Source of the DNA: Malus domestica
Taxonomy: Eukaryota; Streptophyta; Magnoliopsida; Rosales; Rosaceae
Direction: 5' to 3'
Length of the DNA: 64,000 nucleotides
Assembly: GCF_042453785.1 (NCBI RefSeq)
Contig: NC_091664.1
Coordinates: 1 to 64,000, forward strand
Part shown: positions 1 to 9,908 of the stretch, piece by piece
Position numbering within the stretch: the stretch's first letter is position 1
Layout: each line of letters begins with the position of its first letter
Made by a program: the position numbers and the translations under genes
Notes under the pieces: model-generated
Told to the model about the DNA's origin: nothing
Database searches by the model: none
Seen by the model: only the letters and a program-made list of their open reading frames with translations

Positions 1-290
1 ACTGACCCACTCATTTTGTTTTGCGCCCCTCCAGGTTCTAGTTAGCAGTTGGTGACTCTCGAGGTCCTTTTCGGCATTCTGACAGACGTACTGCATGTAG
101 GACTCACCTGCGGGTGTTGTACTTTAAATTATGGTCCTACTTGACTACACTTAAACCTATGCTCTGAATTTATGTATTTGTATTAACTCGTCTTGTGTAT
201 GTTATTATTTCGCTTCCGTGTCGCACTTATGGTTACGTCACGCTCACGTGACGGCCAGCACACCTGGATCCTCCGGATCGGGGTGTGTCA
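1..290 (+). mobile_element. 3' end of an LTR (cut by window edge)
   Basis: The segment ends in GATCGGGGTGTGTCA at base 290. This is the inverted counterpart of the TGACACACCCC terminus of the LTR-like elements at 28556 and 33753, so it is read as the 3' end of a related LTR in plus orientation. The rest of the element lies to the left of the window, so neither target duplication nor element type can be confirmed. Confidence 0.5.
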
Positions 291-1378
291 ACTTGTATTC
301 TGGTCACAATGAAAATTTCTCTATAAACAGCTAGCAAACAGAAAAACTAAAACTGATAGGATGCTTGTCCTTTGACAGACTTAAGGGTTAACCCACTTGT
401 TTAACAAGAATCGTACGAATCACGCTAAATTGTAATTGGTTTGACAGTTGTACCAAGTTTCATAAGTAGTTTATTTATCAGAGCATGGTGTTTACAAGTT
501 TAGAAAAAAGTAAAAAACATCATTGTCAACATTATTAGCCCTGATAAGCATGGATGCTTAACAAGATATTTTAATTTATAATTCTTTTTTTATATTTCTG
601 CAGGGTGTTTATTTTCTATCTCGTGGGTAATATATGACCTTCTAAAATTGTTGCATTTATCTTTCCACCCTTCATTATAAACTACTAAATTAGCCAAACA
701 TAACTGTTAGACCTACTTCAATTCTTACAATAAAACTCAAATTTTAGGTTTTAAACTTATCTCAACTTACTTCAACCTTGGGGCAAATATGAGTTTTAAC
801 CCAAAACTCATTTCTGGGACAAATTTAGCCTAAGATTTCCCTAAGTTAGTGGGGGTTGGCCCATCATATATGGCATATTTTTTATTTTGTATTTATAAAT
901 TCATTATATTCAACGGCTAAGATCTGATATGATCAAATCTAACAGTAAAAAAGAAGATCTAACGGTCCAAATTTAAATCTAAATGCCATAGTAATTAAAA
1001 AAATTATTTTAAGTGTTTCATATTCTTTCATAGTGTTCCACAAGTTTCATAATGTCGATTTAATAATATTTCAATATTTATTCAAATCTAAATATTTTTA
1101 AGTTATAATATTCATAAAATAAAATTAGGATAGTCTACAATTTTTTTTCCTTTCAAAGGGTTACTTTAAGAAAAAAATTATCCTAAATTCATTCTTTTAA
1201 TAGTCTTGGACTAAAAATTTAACCTAGAAAGGTTGGAGGAGAAAAATTGTTTCTGGGTCAAACCTAAATTTTATGAGTTAAAAATTTTAGGTTTTAACCC
1301 AAGGGTTGGAGATGATCTAATATCCCAATGTTCATGTTTGCCTTTTTTTATATTTATGTTGTGACAAAAAATGTATGG

Positions 1379-1550
1379 GTAATGCTAACGAGACTAAATG
1401 TGTAGATTAAATTTTGTAAACTAAATGATATAGAAGTTGATGATTGGATTATTACTTACGTGTTGATTAATGTGTTTATTTCTTATTGTTGACACATCGT
1501 TTAGTTTGCAAATTTACTCTACAAATTTAGTCTACCTAGCAATACTTAAA
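1379..1550. mobile_element. Miniature element, GGTAATGCTA family
   Basis: The sequence runs from GGTAATGCTAACGAGACTAA to TAGTCTACCTAGCAATAC. Its ends are inverted relative to each other and the interior has no coding content. Related copies lie at 25963-26131 and 26262-26424, with the same GTTGATGATTGGATT core. A non-autonomous DNA transposon is inferred; the superfamily is not determined. Confidence 0.5.
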
Positions 1551-1563
1551 ATATATTATTTAT

Positions 1564-1734
1564 GAGAAATACTAAGGAGACTCTCTCAAAAGTGAGACTT
1601 TCCATAGACTTTTTGTCACCTTATGTTTTTGGTATAATATATTATAATGTTGACACAAAAGTTAACGTTAAATTGTGAGTGACAAAAAATCCATGAATAG
1701 TCCCTTCTTGAGAAAGTTTCCTTGGCATTTCTCA
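1564..1734. mobile_element. Foldback miniature element
   Basis: Left arm GAGAAATACTAAGGAGACT and TTTTTTGTCA-type subterminal sequence are mirrored by TGACAAAAAATCCATG and a right arm ending CTTGGCATTTCTC. The two halves form a long imperfect palindrome of about 170 bp without coding potential. Confidence 0.5.
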
Positions 1735-3769
1735 TTATTTATAAGAATAAGTTTACTTCATAATTTTATGGTCTAAAATTATTAATATTGTAACCATTTA
1801 GTACATGATGTATGATGTGGTTTAATAATAAAATGCTTCGGTAACTTCTCACGTGTAAAGAACATATTATTTTGTAATATTTCCAATATAATACTCTATC
1901 TCCAATGCTTATAATCAGACCACACACACACACAAAAATGTCCTACTCATATGATTTAATGTATATCTTCAGAGCCCCGCTTTGGGGTCACGGCTTCGAC
2001 AAAAAATAATATGGCCAAAATGCCTTTTAGCCAATAAAAAATCAAAAGCAGCAAAAAAGAATGCATAAAATAATACAAGGGTAATTTTGTAATTTTAATG
2101 GATTTTTTTTTTGGTGCAGCTTTGTTTTGTTTTGTTTTTTAATTAGTACCTCAAAATATGTTAGTAATAATATGATTCAATTTCTTTATTTTTAAACACG
2201 TTCGAAACATCTTAAGAGACGTGTAATGCTGGTTATAAAAAAGTATTTCACACACGGATAATAATGTGATTAAATTAATTGTCAAATTATTATTATTATT
2301 TTTTAAACAAAAGATATTATCTATACTAAAGGGGAGAGGGTAGACTTAGTCTCATAATGGGCTAACAATAATGTGATTCAATCAATTGTTTATTAAATAA
2401 TATATTCTCTATTCTTAATGTAAATTATATAGAGACTGATTTTATTATGTGAATTCAGCTGATTTAATTAGTTTATGAGGGATTTCTTTTAGCATGATCT
2501 AAAATTATTCATTTACTTCAAATATTTGACTTTTCTTTTATTAATGCATGCATATAAATATATTTAAAATGTACAAATCACGCGTAGCATGCCATGATTC
2601 AAAAAATATCTTTTACACGTGCGTGAACACGTGCATAAAGGCTAGTGACTCATAAAATGACACATCTATTGGGATAACAGATACAAACCTTGCAAAAATA
2701 ATTATATGTATAAACCTTTGCATACTTTCTCTCTCTGCGCAAACACCTCCAGAACCCTCTAGGCCACAAAGCAACGTTTCCTTATAGATTCCAGACAGAG
2801 GGGATGGTTTCCCCCCTGGAATCATACTTCTGTCTGCGGAATACATTTGGCTTCTTTTTTCTATCTCGTCACTTGTATTAAGACATTTGATGTACCAGAT
2901 CGTGTTTTCTACACACTAAAATTTTTTTTCTACCTGCATAATAAATTTGGGCATCTCTCCTATATCCAACTACTTGTAGTATGATATTTGGTATATTAGA
3001 CCATGTTATTTGCAAACTGAAAAATCTCTTCTAGTTTTGTGCTATTTATCTCACGTTGCATCTCTTGCAAGGATTTGGATCTCCCTTGTTTTTTAGGAGT
3101 GACTTTTTAGGGGTTACTATAATTCAATAGAGATGAGATGTTTATGCAAAAGCCTCGACGCAATTAGAAGTGGAATAATTTGATATAAGTTGTGATTTGT
3201 TTTATAAGACCGCTAACATGAAACTTTACTTTATTTAACATGCTCCCTCATGTCGGACCACTTTAGAGTGGGCCTGACGTGGAATTGCATCAGTCATGTT
3301 TGGGAGTGAACCCAATAATTTGGGCCCAAATCTGAAAATCCGCTTGAAACTACGTTTGAAATAGACTGCAGTCCATCACTAATGGTATCAATACTTTCTC
3401 CCACTTAATCACTTCAATCAGTGGAAAACTTTTATGTAAAAAACATCGATGCAATTAAAAATGAAACCATTTAAAATAAATTGTGATTTATTTTGTAAGA
3501 TGACGAATGTGCTCGGTTTTTACTTTATTCAATAATTATTGCCTGATCTGATGTAGATTTGTCTCTTTACGCTGGCGATGTTGTGCATCTCGGCTTTGAG
3601 AGGCTGATTCCTTCAGTTCTTGCTTGCCAAGAAGTCAAATCGGTCGAGATTGATCTGTAGTATATTGGTTTATTTTTTTTTGACCGAGTCTCGGATGGCT
3701 TTCATCGTTTCATTTTTAAGTGTTGCTGGAACCCTCCTCTTTGGGGTGTTGTTATATTTCAAGTATTGT

Positions 3770-4290
3770 AATTTGGCCATTTTTGTTAATCAAATTGACT
3801 ATGGTTTTAGGAAAAAAAAAATTGTCCAAAAATTTATTGTTCTCTCTTTTTCTACCCCATGTAAAATTGTGCGTAACTGATATTTTATCCCTTTAATGTA
3901 AGTTTCCACTTTAATTTTACTTTAATTTTTTTTTACCAAAATGTGATACACACCTTGTAAACTAGCGAAACGGAAAAATACATTCATGTCCAAAAATTAA
4001 TTGATTTCCCTCTCTCCATGTAATTTCTAGCATATAACGAATATCACCCTGTAACACAAGTTACAACCTAACACCTATTTTAAAATTGTTGACCAAACCT
4101 GATACACACGTTGTAAGCTAGCAACATGAGTAAATATTTTCACTCCAACAATTCATTTGTTTCTCTTTTTCTCTCCCATGTGATTTTTAACGTAACGGAT
4201 ATCATAATTTAACGTAAACTTTCACCTGATACCCACTTTAAAGTTGTTGACTAAAACGTGATATTGACGAAACAAAAAAAATTCTTATCC
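3770..4290. repeat. Degenerate tandem repeat, about 3 units of 145-170 bp
   Basis: Three diverged units each carry a TTTCTCTCT/CCCATGTAA segment, a GTAACxGATAT segment, a TGATACxCACxTTGTAA segment and an ACTAGCGAAAC-type end. The units start near 3825, 3990 and 4146. The array stops about 250 bp before the putative TATA box of the J20-like gene. Confidence 0.5.
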
Positions 4291-4352
4291 ATAGATATTT
4301 ATTTTTACTATCAACCGTCTCATCACAAAAGTTCTCTGAATAAGAAAAACGT

Positions 4353-4412
4353 ATCTATCTCTTGTATTTCTTTTATTAGGACATCTATCTCTTGTATTTC
4401 TTTTATTAGGAC
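4353..4412. repeat. Perfect 30-bp direct duplication
   Basis: The segment containing ATCTATCTCTTGTATTTC followed by TTTTATTAGGAC occurs twice back to back. It lies about 130 bp upstream of the putative TATA box of the J20-like gene. Confidence 0.75.
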
Positions 4413-4540
4413 GTTAGAGCACCGAAATGTCACATCCCAAAAACAAAACTACCAAATTACCCATTGAAACAACAGCCCATGGTATGTATATACACACACA
4501 TTACATTAGTCCAATATAATGTCCAATCCACTCCACAAAT

Positions 4541-4550
4541 ATTATATATT
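4541..4550 (+). promoter_or_regulatory. Putative TATA box of the J20-like gene
   Basis: ATTATATATT lies about 120 bp upstream of the ATG at 4668, with CCAAT motifs shortly upstream (about 4511 and 4524). The region between it and the ATG is a C/T- and GA-rich leader. The paralogous remnant at 24180 has ATATATATAAG at the matching place, which supports a real core promoter. Confidence 0.45.
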
Positions 4551-4667
4551 TCCCTTCAACTTTTTTCTGAACATTCTTTATTCTGATCTTCTCCAAAATC
4601 CAAGATAAATACACAAAAGATAGAAAGCAAAAGACATTGCTGAGGAGAGAGAGGAGAGAGAGGACAG

Positions 4668-5903
4668 ATGCAGAGCTATGGATTAGCAATCTCAGGAACG
4701 GGAAGCGATTCCTGCTTCCACATCCCAACATCCCACACAACCATCCCTACCAACATACCCATACCCGACCCCAAACCCAGCTTCCTCTTCCCCAAATCGG
4801 TTTCCTCCTTCCGGAACCTGTCCGGGCCCCTCAGGCTCAAAGCGAAGGCCGCCATCAACGATGGGTGGGTGGCGGAGTACAAGGAGCTCACCTTCTACGA
4901 GCTTCTGGGCATACCCGAATCCGGATCCGTGACCGAAATCAAGCAGGCGTATAAGCAGCTGGCCCGGAAGTACCATCCGGACGTGTCGCCTCCGGGTCTG
5001 GTGGAGGAGTATACGGAGAAGTTTATCCGGGTTCAGGAGGCTTACGAGACCTTGTCTGATTCGAGAAGGAGAGCTTTATATGATCAAGACATGGCCAGGG
5101 GTCTTCACCTTGCCTTCTCTGCAAGACGATGCCAATACGATGAGGTTTTTTTTTTTTTAAATCTTCTGATGATTTTGGTGTTAATTTAATTCGATCTTTC
5201 TCCAAATTATTGATATGGGTTTTATGAAAATCTCTGAATCTTAATTGGGGTTTTTTCAATTTCTAATCTTGGTGCTGTATTTGTTTTTTTTTGAGCTTTG
5301 ATTCGGTGGGTTTTACCGGCCTCTGTAATTGCAAGTATTTGCTGGAATTAGTTCTGGTTTCAGAAGCCATGGTTTTATATCCTTAGCTTTCTGTTTTATA
5401 TCAAATCTCCGGTGTCTAGGGGTGTATTCAATTGGGATTTTGAGGGATTTTAATTCGTCTTGTGCTTTGGCAGCCTCGTTCATTTCATAACAGTTGTTTT
5501 TCGATGACAGTTTTGGTTTCAGTTGTCTGAACCTTCCATACACGTTAATCTTCATGCCTCGATGATTAAAGTATTTCGAAGGTTCAGACAACCGAGAAAT
5601 CCAGAAATATATCGAGGCATGAAGATTAACATATATGGTAGTATAATATCAAAGGGAAATGGCCAAGATTAGCTCTTTATTAGCCAATTGTTTTCCTATT
5701 CCGGAATGGCATTAAATTTCAATTTCGATTGTTTACAATTTCAGGGAGAGGAGGATGTCGGCAGCTGGAGGAATCGATGGCAAAGTCAGCTTTCTGAGTT
5801 GAAGAGAAGAAGCATGAACAAGGATGCTGCTACAAGAGAAGCACATATGTCATGGGGAGCTCGAATGCGCCGGCAAAGAGAAGGATCGTCCGATCAACTA
5901 TAA
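4668..5903 (+). CDS. J20: J-domain protein, J20/DJC26-like, chloroplastic
   Basis: Exons are 4668-5144 and 5745-5903, joined in phase 0 at GATGAG/GTTTTT and TTTCAG/GGAGAG, giving 211 residues. Residues 1-60 are Ser/Thr/Pro-rich with few acidic residues, like a plastid transit peptide. Residues 76-139 are a J domain (FYELLGI, then KYHPDV with HPD at 103-105, then FIRVQEAYETLSD and RRALYDQD). The second exon encodes the basic tail NRWQSQLSELKRRSMNKDA and MSWGARMRRQR that follows the J domain in this family. It has no G/F or zinc-finger region, so it is a type III J protein. Arabidopsis J20 delivers misfolded DXS (first MEP-pathway enzyme) to plastid Hsp70; the same role is inferred here. The ATG at 4668 is the first in the leader and gives the transit peptide. 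The 600-bp intron holds an odd interleaved inverted repeat. Confidence 0.9.
5522..5638. repeat. Interleaved perfect inverted repeats (A-B-A'-B')
   Basis: Arm A (5522-5536, GTTGTCTGAACCTTC) is perfectly complementary to A' (5578-5592). Arm B (5544-5563, GTTAATCTTCATGCCTCGAT) is perfectly complementary to B' (5611-5630), and B extends to about 28 bp with two mismatches. The order is A, B, A', B', so the two stems cross instead of nesting. The structure lies in the single intron of the J20-like gene and would be in its pre-mRNA. Confidence 0.8.
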
Positions 5904-6712
5904 AATAGCTCCTCCGGTGTTCTATGTATGCCTGCAGATGTATCTTCCCTAATTTCTTAGTCATGGTTGACATTGACAGAGGGAACTCAAGCTTCCATTT
6001 AGTTACCATATTTACCCTAGCCAAGCAAGGAAAGTATTTCAATATGCTAAACAGATGGAAGGTTAAAACAGAAATTTGCAAAGATGTAATCCCTGTCCGT
6101 GACAATCGTAATTAGAGGCAAGATATAATGTACATAAGGTTTTGTTAGACTTTGTTGCTTGATTAAACATTATTGCCAACTCTGACTCAGTACCATGTGA
6201 GCTTGAATTATTCCCAATTGAAATTGTATTCAATGAGGTGGAGGACAAGTCTTCTCATCGGATACAAGATGAGAACATTGGAGGAATCGACCTTCAATTT
6301 TAGTTAGAGTTTTGGTCTCTCAAAAAAATAATCGTGGGTATTCGTACCTGGACTTGTAATAATGTGGCGGCAGAACTTCAATTCACTTTTCGTTTCTTTA
6401 AACTCTTTACTTTGGATGGAAGTTCTAACTGAGTTAGCGAAAATGACTATTCTTTCACGTTATAACAAATTTAAGGAATACTTATGAACTTTTAATTAAG
6501 GGGAATGCTAGAAAAACCAAATTTTATAAATTTAATGATGTGGATGTTGTAAATTTGGTTTAAAAATTTTGTCTCCCATTATCTTTTAGTTCAAGAACTA
6601 AAGGTTCTATTGGACCAAAGTTTGGGCATCATTGCTCTAAGTTTCAATAACCAAGTAGGCATATGTATATGAACAGTACTTGCTGGTAACTCTTCGTGGC
6701 CGAGATGATCTC

Positions 6713-6872
6713 TTAAAAGGAAAACTAATGAAAAATGCTTGAAAACTTTTTGTTTAACTATAAGGACAAAATAAAGGGTAAAGTGAATAGTATCATGTTT
6801 GATTTTTTAGTGAAAATGTGATTTTTCGTTAAAGTGAACAATACCACAGACTTTTCGTTAACTCCCTTTTTA
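6713..6872. mobile_element. MULE-type miniature element, GGAAAACTAATG family
   Basis: It starts AAAAGGAAAACTAATGAAAA and ends CGTTAACTCCCTTTTTAAAA, with the core GGTAAAGTGAATAGTA shared with the copy at 38354-38509, where the insertion has a clean 9-bp target duplication. There is no coding content. It lies in the spacer 3' of the J20-like gene. Confidence 0.55.
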
Positions 6873-7084
6873 AAACTCTTGATTTTTGTATAAATAATCT
6901 GTACTGTATAAAAAATTAGTTTTAATTATAAACACGAAATTATTGTGAATTGCCACATAGAGTTGTTGAGTAGAAAGTAGGCAAGTACTATTCCGTATGG
7001 ATAAACCTTAAAGCTGCAACTTGCCAATTTGATTAACTTTACAACTGGCCAATTTGCTTTACAACTTGCGAAATAAAATAGAGA

Positions 7085-7200
7085 ATTTTAACGAAATCAC
7101 TTTAACAAAAAATTATATTTTTACACTAAAAAATCAATACTGGTACTATTTACTTTACCATTTATTTTATCATTATTGTTAAAACTCGAAGTACATGTAC
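7085..7200 (-). mobile_element. Second, inverted copy of the GGAAAACTAATG family
   Basis: Reading the minus strand gives GAGTTTTAACAATAATGATA, then AAATGGTAAAGTAAATAGTA and GATTTTTTAGTGTAAAAATA, the same core as at 6713 and 38354. The ends are eroded. Confidence 0.45.
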
Positions 7201-7308
7201 AAACAAAATGGACCAACCAAGCAAAACCCAACCAACAGCATGGGCCCAAAACAGAAAAACCTAAAGCAAGCCGAGAAAGGCCCAAAGGAAGGAAGCCCAG
7301 CCGAAGCT

Positions 7309-8500
7309 AGGGTCGGCGGCCCCCGATCTGCACAGAATTGAAATTAAACCCTCAGATAAAACTGAGAAAAACCCTCAAGCAGAGAGAAAGGCTCTCACAA
7401 GGGAGAGAATCTAACCTGGGTTTAATTAGTGGGCGTTTTTTTCTCTCTATCTCTCTACATGTGCAACGGGTATCACCCTTTAACGCACCCTTTAACAAAC
7501 AAACAAAATACTAATTTGTTTTTTATTTTCAATTTTCACTTTTTATTCTTAATATATGAGATAAATTATAAAGAAGAAAGGAAAGGCGAAGAAATGTGCT
7601 GGAAAGAAGGAAAGAAATATACAAGAATAAAAGCGAAAATTTTAAAGTCAAAACAAACTTGAGATAGTTTTTTATTTTTTTAAATTTAGTTTTCTCTTTG
7701 TGCATCATTCTTGCACCATGTAATTTCTCCATATTTCAAGCACAAAACTAAAAACTAAATGCTTATCAAACATATGCTCATAACATATTTAGTGTCCTCT
7801 TTGTATTTATTTTTTGATTTTAAGAATGATAATAGATTAAGTGAGTCAAGCTACACATAAGGTTTGGTCTACCAAATTAGTCTTACTCTCTAAACTTGCA
7901 CAAGATGAGAGACCCCAGAAAATAAGTCATCAACTGCAAAGTATGATATACTTCTTTCCCACTCAAAGCGATTAGAAAATGGCTAACTCTCCGGTAAACT
8001 GACCCCCTATCCCCAGGACAACACAGTGACGATGGGATCCACGGTCATCCTAGATGGAAATCAGAATGCCCTCTGACCTCAAATTTTCAAAAACAAGTAG
8101 TGGATAGACTAGAGCAGTGACTCGTTAATTGTATTCATCCAAATCTCCATTGAGAGAGAGTCTTTTGTTTCAAGCTGATTTCCAACTCGTCCAGAATAAT
8201 AAAAAGAACAATCTAGCTAATTTATTTCTTCGTATATTTAGGGCTTATTTGGCCATGCAGGTTGCTATCCTCCTCATCACTGTCAGTGAGTGACCTTGGT
8301 TTTAGACCTTTCGAACCCAACCGCAAAATGACCTCTCTCATAACTCAGAAAATGATAGAAATTGAATTATTTAAAGGGTGTACCGAGGTGGGTATATATT
8401 CGATCGCATATTTTAATGTTTTTTTTTTTTGTTTGGTTGATTGATGGAAGCATGTTTTCTGTCTCTTTTATTTATATTAATACCACCATCAACATATAAG
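7309..8500. repeat. Duplicated block B, copy 1
   Basis: This non-coding segment recurs nearly colinearly at 28771-29995, and parts recur at 36575-37025 and 38755-39215. Diagnostic shared stretches include GGGTCGGC..CCCCCGATCTGCA, TTTAATTAGTGGGCGTTTTT, CTTGCACCATGTAATTTCTC and CGATGGGATCCAC. No gene is seen; small open frames here are low-complexity. Confidence 0.75.
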
Positions 8501-8509
8501 CCATCAGAA

Positions 8510-8690
8510 TTTGAACTAAGAACCCAGACCCTCTCCATTTGAACCCAGAACCTAGATCCCTCTCCGGATCCCTAAAAACTGAGCCTAAGGATCAAATAAT
8601 CCGAGCCGTAGAAATTTGATCAAACGGCTACAAATAGGAGGCTCCTCTAAAAGTTACAATAATTGTAGCCGTTGGATCAAATTTCAACAA
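8510..8690. mobile_element. Foldback miniature element, GGATCAAAT family (partial)
   Basis: AACTGAGCCTAAGGATCAAA, then GAAATTTGATCAAACGGCTA, TCTAAAAGTTACAATAATTG and GTAGCCGTTGGATCAAATTT form an imperfect palindrome. The right outer arm is missing compared with the full copy at 24605-24815. Confidence 0.6.
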
Positions 8691-9290
8691 TCCGTTAGGT
8701 GTGAGGTTTTATCACAAAAAACCTCGGTATTAGTTGGAGTGGAGTTAGGATATTTGAACTCTTCTTTTCTTAGTGATATGGACGATGTGGGATATTTCAA
8801 CATATCACTACTTAGTTTAGTTTGTTTTTGGTTTACGGTTGTAAAGTAGAGAAAGGGCTCTAGTTAATTGGATTTGAAAGCGAGTTTAATCAATTTCAGT
8901 TTTACGTACTTTTTAAAATAAAATTTAGGTGATTCATGTAATGTAGATAATATGAATGGACCATATAGTTGTCACACTGCTTATGGTTCAATCAATTTAT
9001 TCATCTTAAAATTACAATGAAGAGAGGTGTGTTACGTGTAAAAAAAGTGTGCATAAATTATTCCTCAAACTATATCTTAGGACCATCACACATATCAATC
9101 TCATCGTGTACCCATTTTATAAATTCAAACTTGCTAGGTCAACAGGAAATTCATCACTGTTGTAGAGACGTCGACAGAGAATAGTGCTGCTCATCTCTAG
9201 CTGCTTTTGCTTATGCTGAAGAGTGTGTGTCTTCTTTTCATTCTATTTATTTATTAGGAGGGTCCTCTAGGGCTCAGGAATTGTAATTTG
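8690..9290. repeat. Duplicated block C, copy 1
   Basis: The segment from CCTCGGTATTAGTTGGAGTG to TGCTTATGCTGAAGAGTGTG recurs at 37955-38640 and 39395-39900. No coding content is evident. Bases 9290-9480 are specific to this copy and hold a possible SINE remnant (listed separately). Confidence 0.75.
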
Positions 9291-9361
9291 AAGGTGTGGT
9301 TGTGTCTAGGTTTTCGATTGGTAAAGTTGTACAGTTGATGATCACAAAGCATAAAATTAAC

Positions 9362-9480
9362 AAAGTACTTTTAGGCAAGTGATCATTTACCACAATGGTG
9401 GAATTGAGCTCTTGCATGACAGTGTAAGTTCGACCCTCGTCAGTGGCTAATCTAAAAAGACTCTTGAGATACTTCAGAAG
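9362..9480 (+). mobile_element. Possible SINE-like remnant
   Basis: GTAAGTTCGACCCTC resembles a tRNA-type B box and follows GGTGGAATTGAGCTCTTG. The segment is absent from the two paralogous positions at 38.67 and 39.92 kb, so it is either an insertion here or a deletion there. No target duplication was found. Confidence 0.25.
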
Positions 9481-9908
9481 GTAGGTAGGACATAATTAAT
9501 TTTCATGTCACATTATTCCTCAGTTATAATTTAATGATGGTCTCAAAGCTTTAATAAAAAGTAATACGTGAGAGATTATCATCTCGAAATAGTTATTACG
9601 TTGTACATTATATTATAAGTAAATGACATGATTGATATTTTTCACTTATAAAATATATTAATAAAAAATAAAAACACACGTTACAATATAAGTGAGATGA
9701 CAACACAATGCCACAGTGTTCGGAATAAAAAAAATTGCCCAAATAAAGATTTATTGAAAATAAACAACGGGAGCCCTAGAGCTCAATTATTTTTCTTACA
9801 TATTTTCTCAACTTTTTTAGCGGTTGCCTACTCTGATTCAAACCCTATGGCAAGCCCTAGAGTTCAATCATTTTCACACCAAACCCTAACTACCACCCAT
9901 GCCCTAAC

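Larger units (their letters stand above)
291..3700. other. AT-rich intergenic region, no gene seen
   Basis: There is no open frame with recognisable protein content. Bases 720-830 and 1195-1310 hold loosely inverted TTTTAGGTTTTAA-type sequences that may be the ends of a decayed inverted-repeat element. Two miniature elements at 1379-1550 and 1564-1734 are listed separately. The rest is unassigned AT-rich sequence. Confidence 0.5.
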
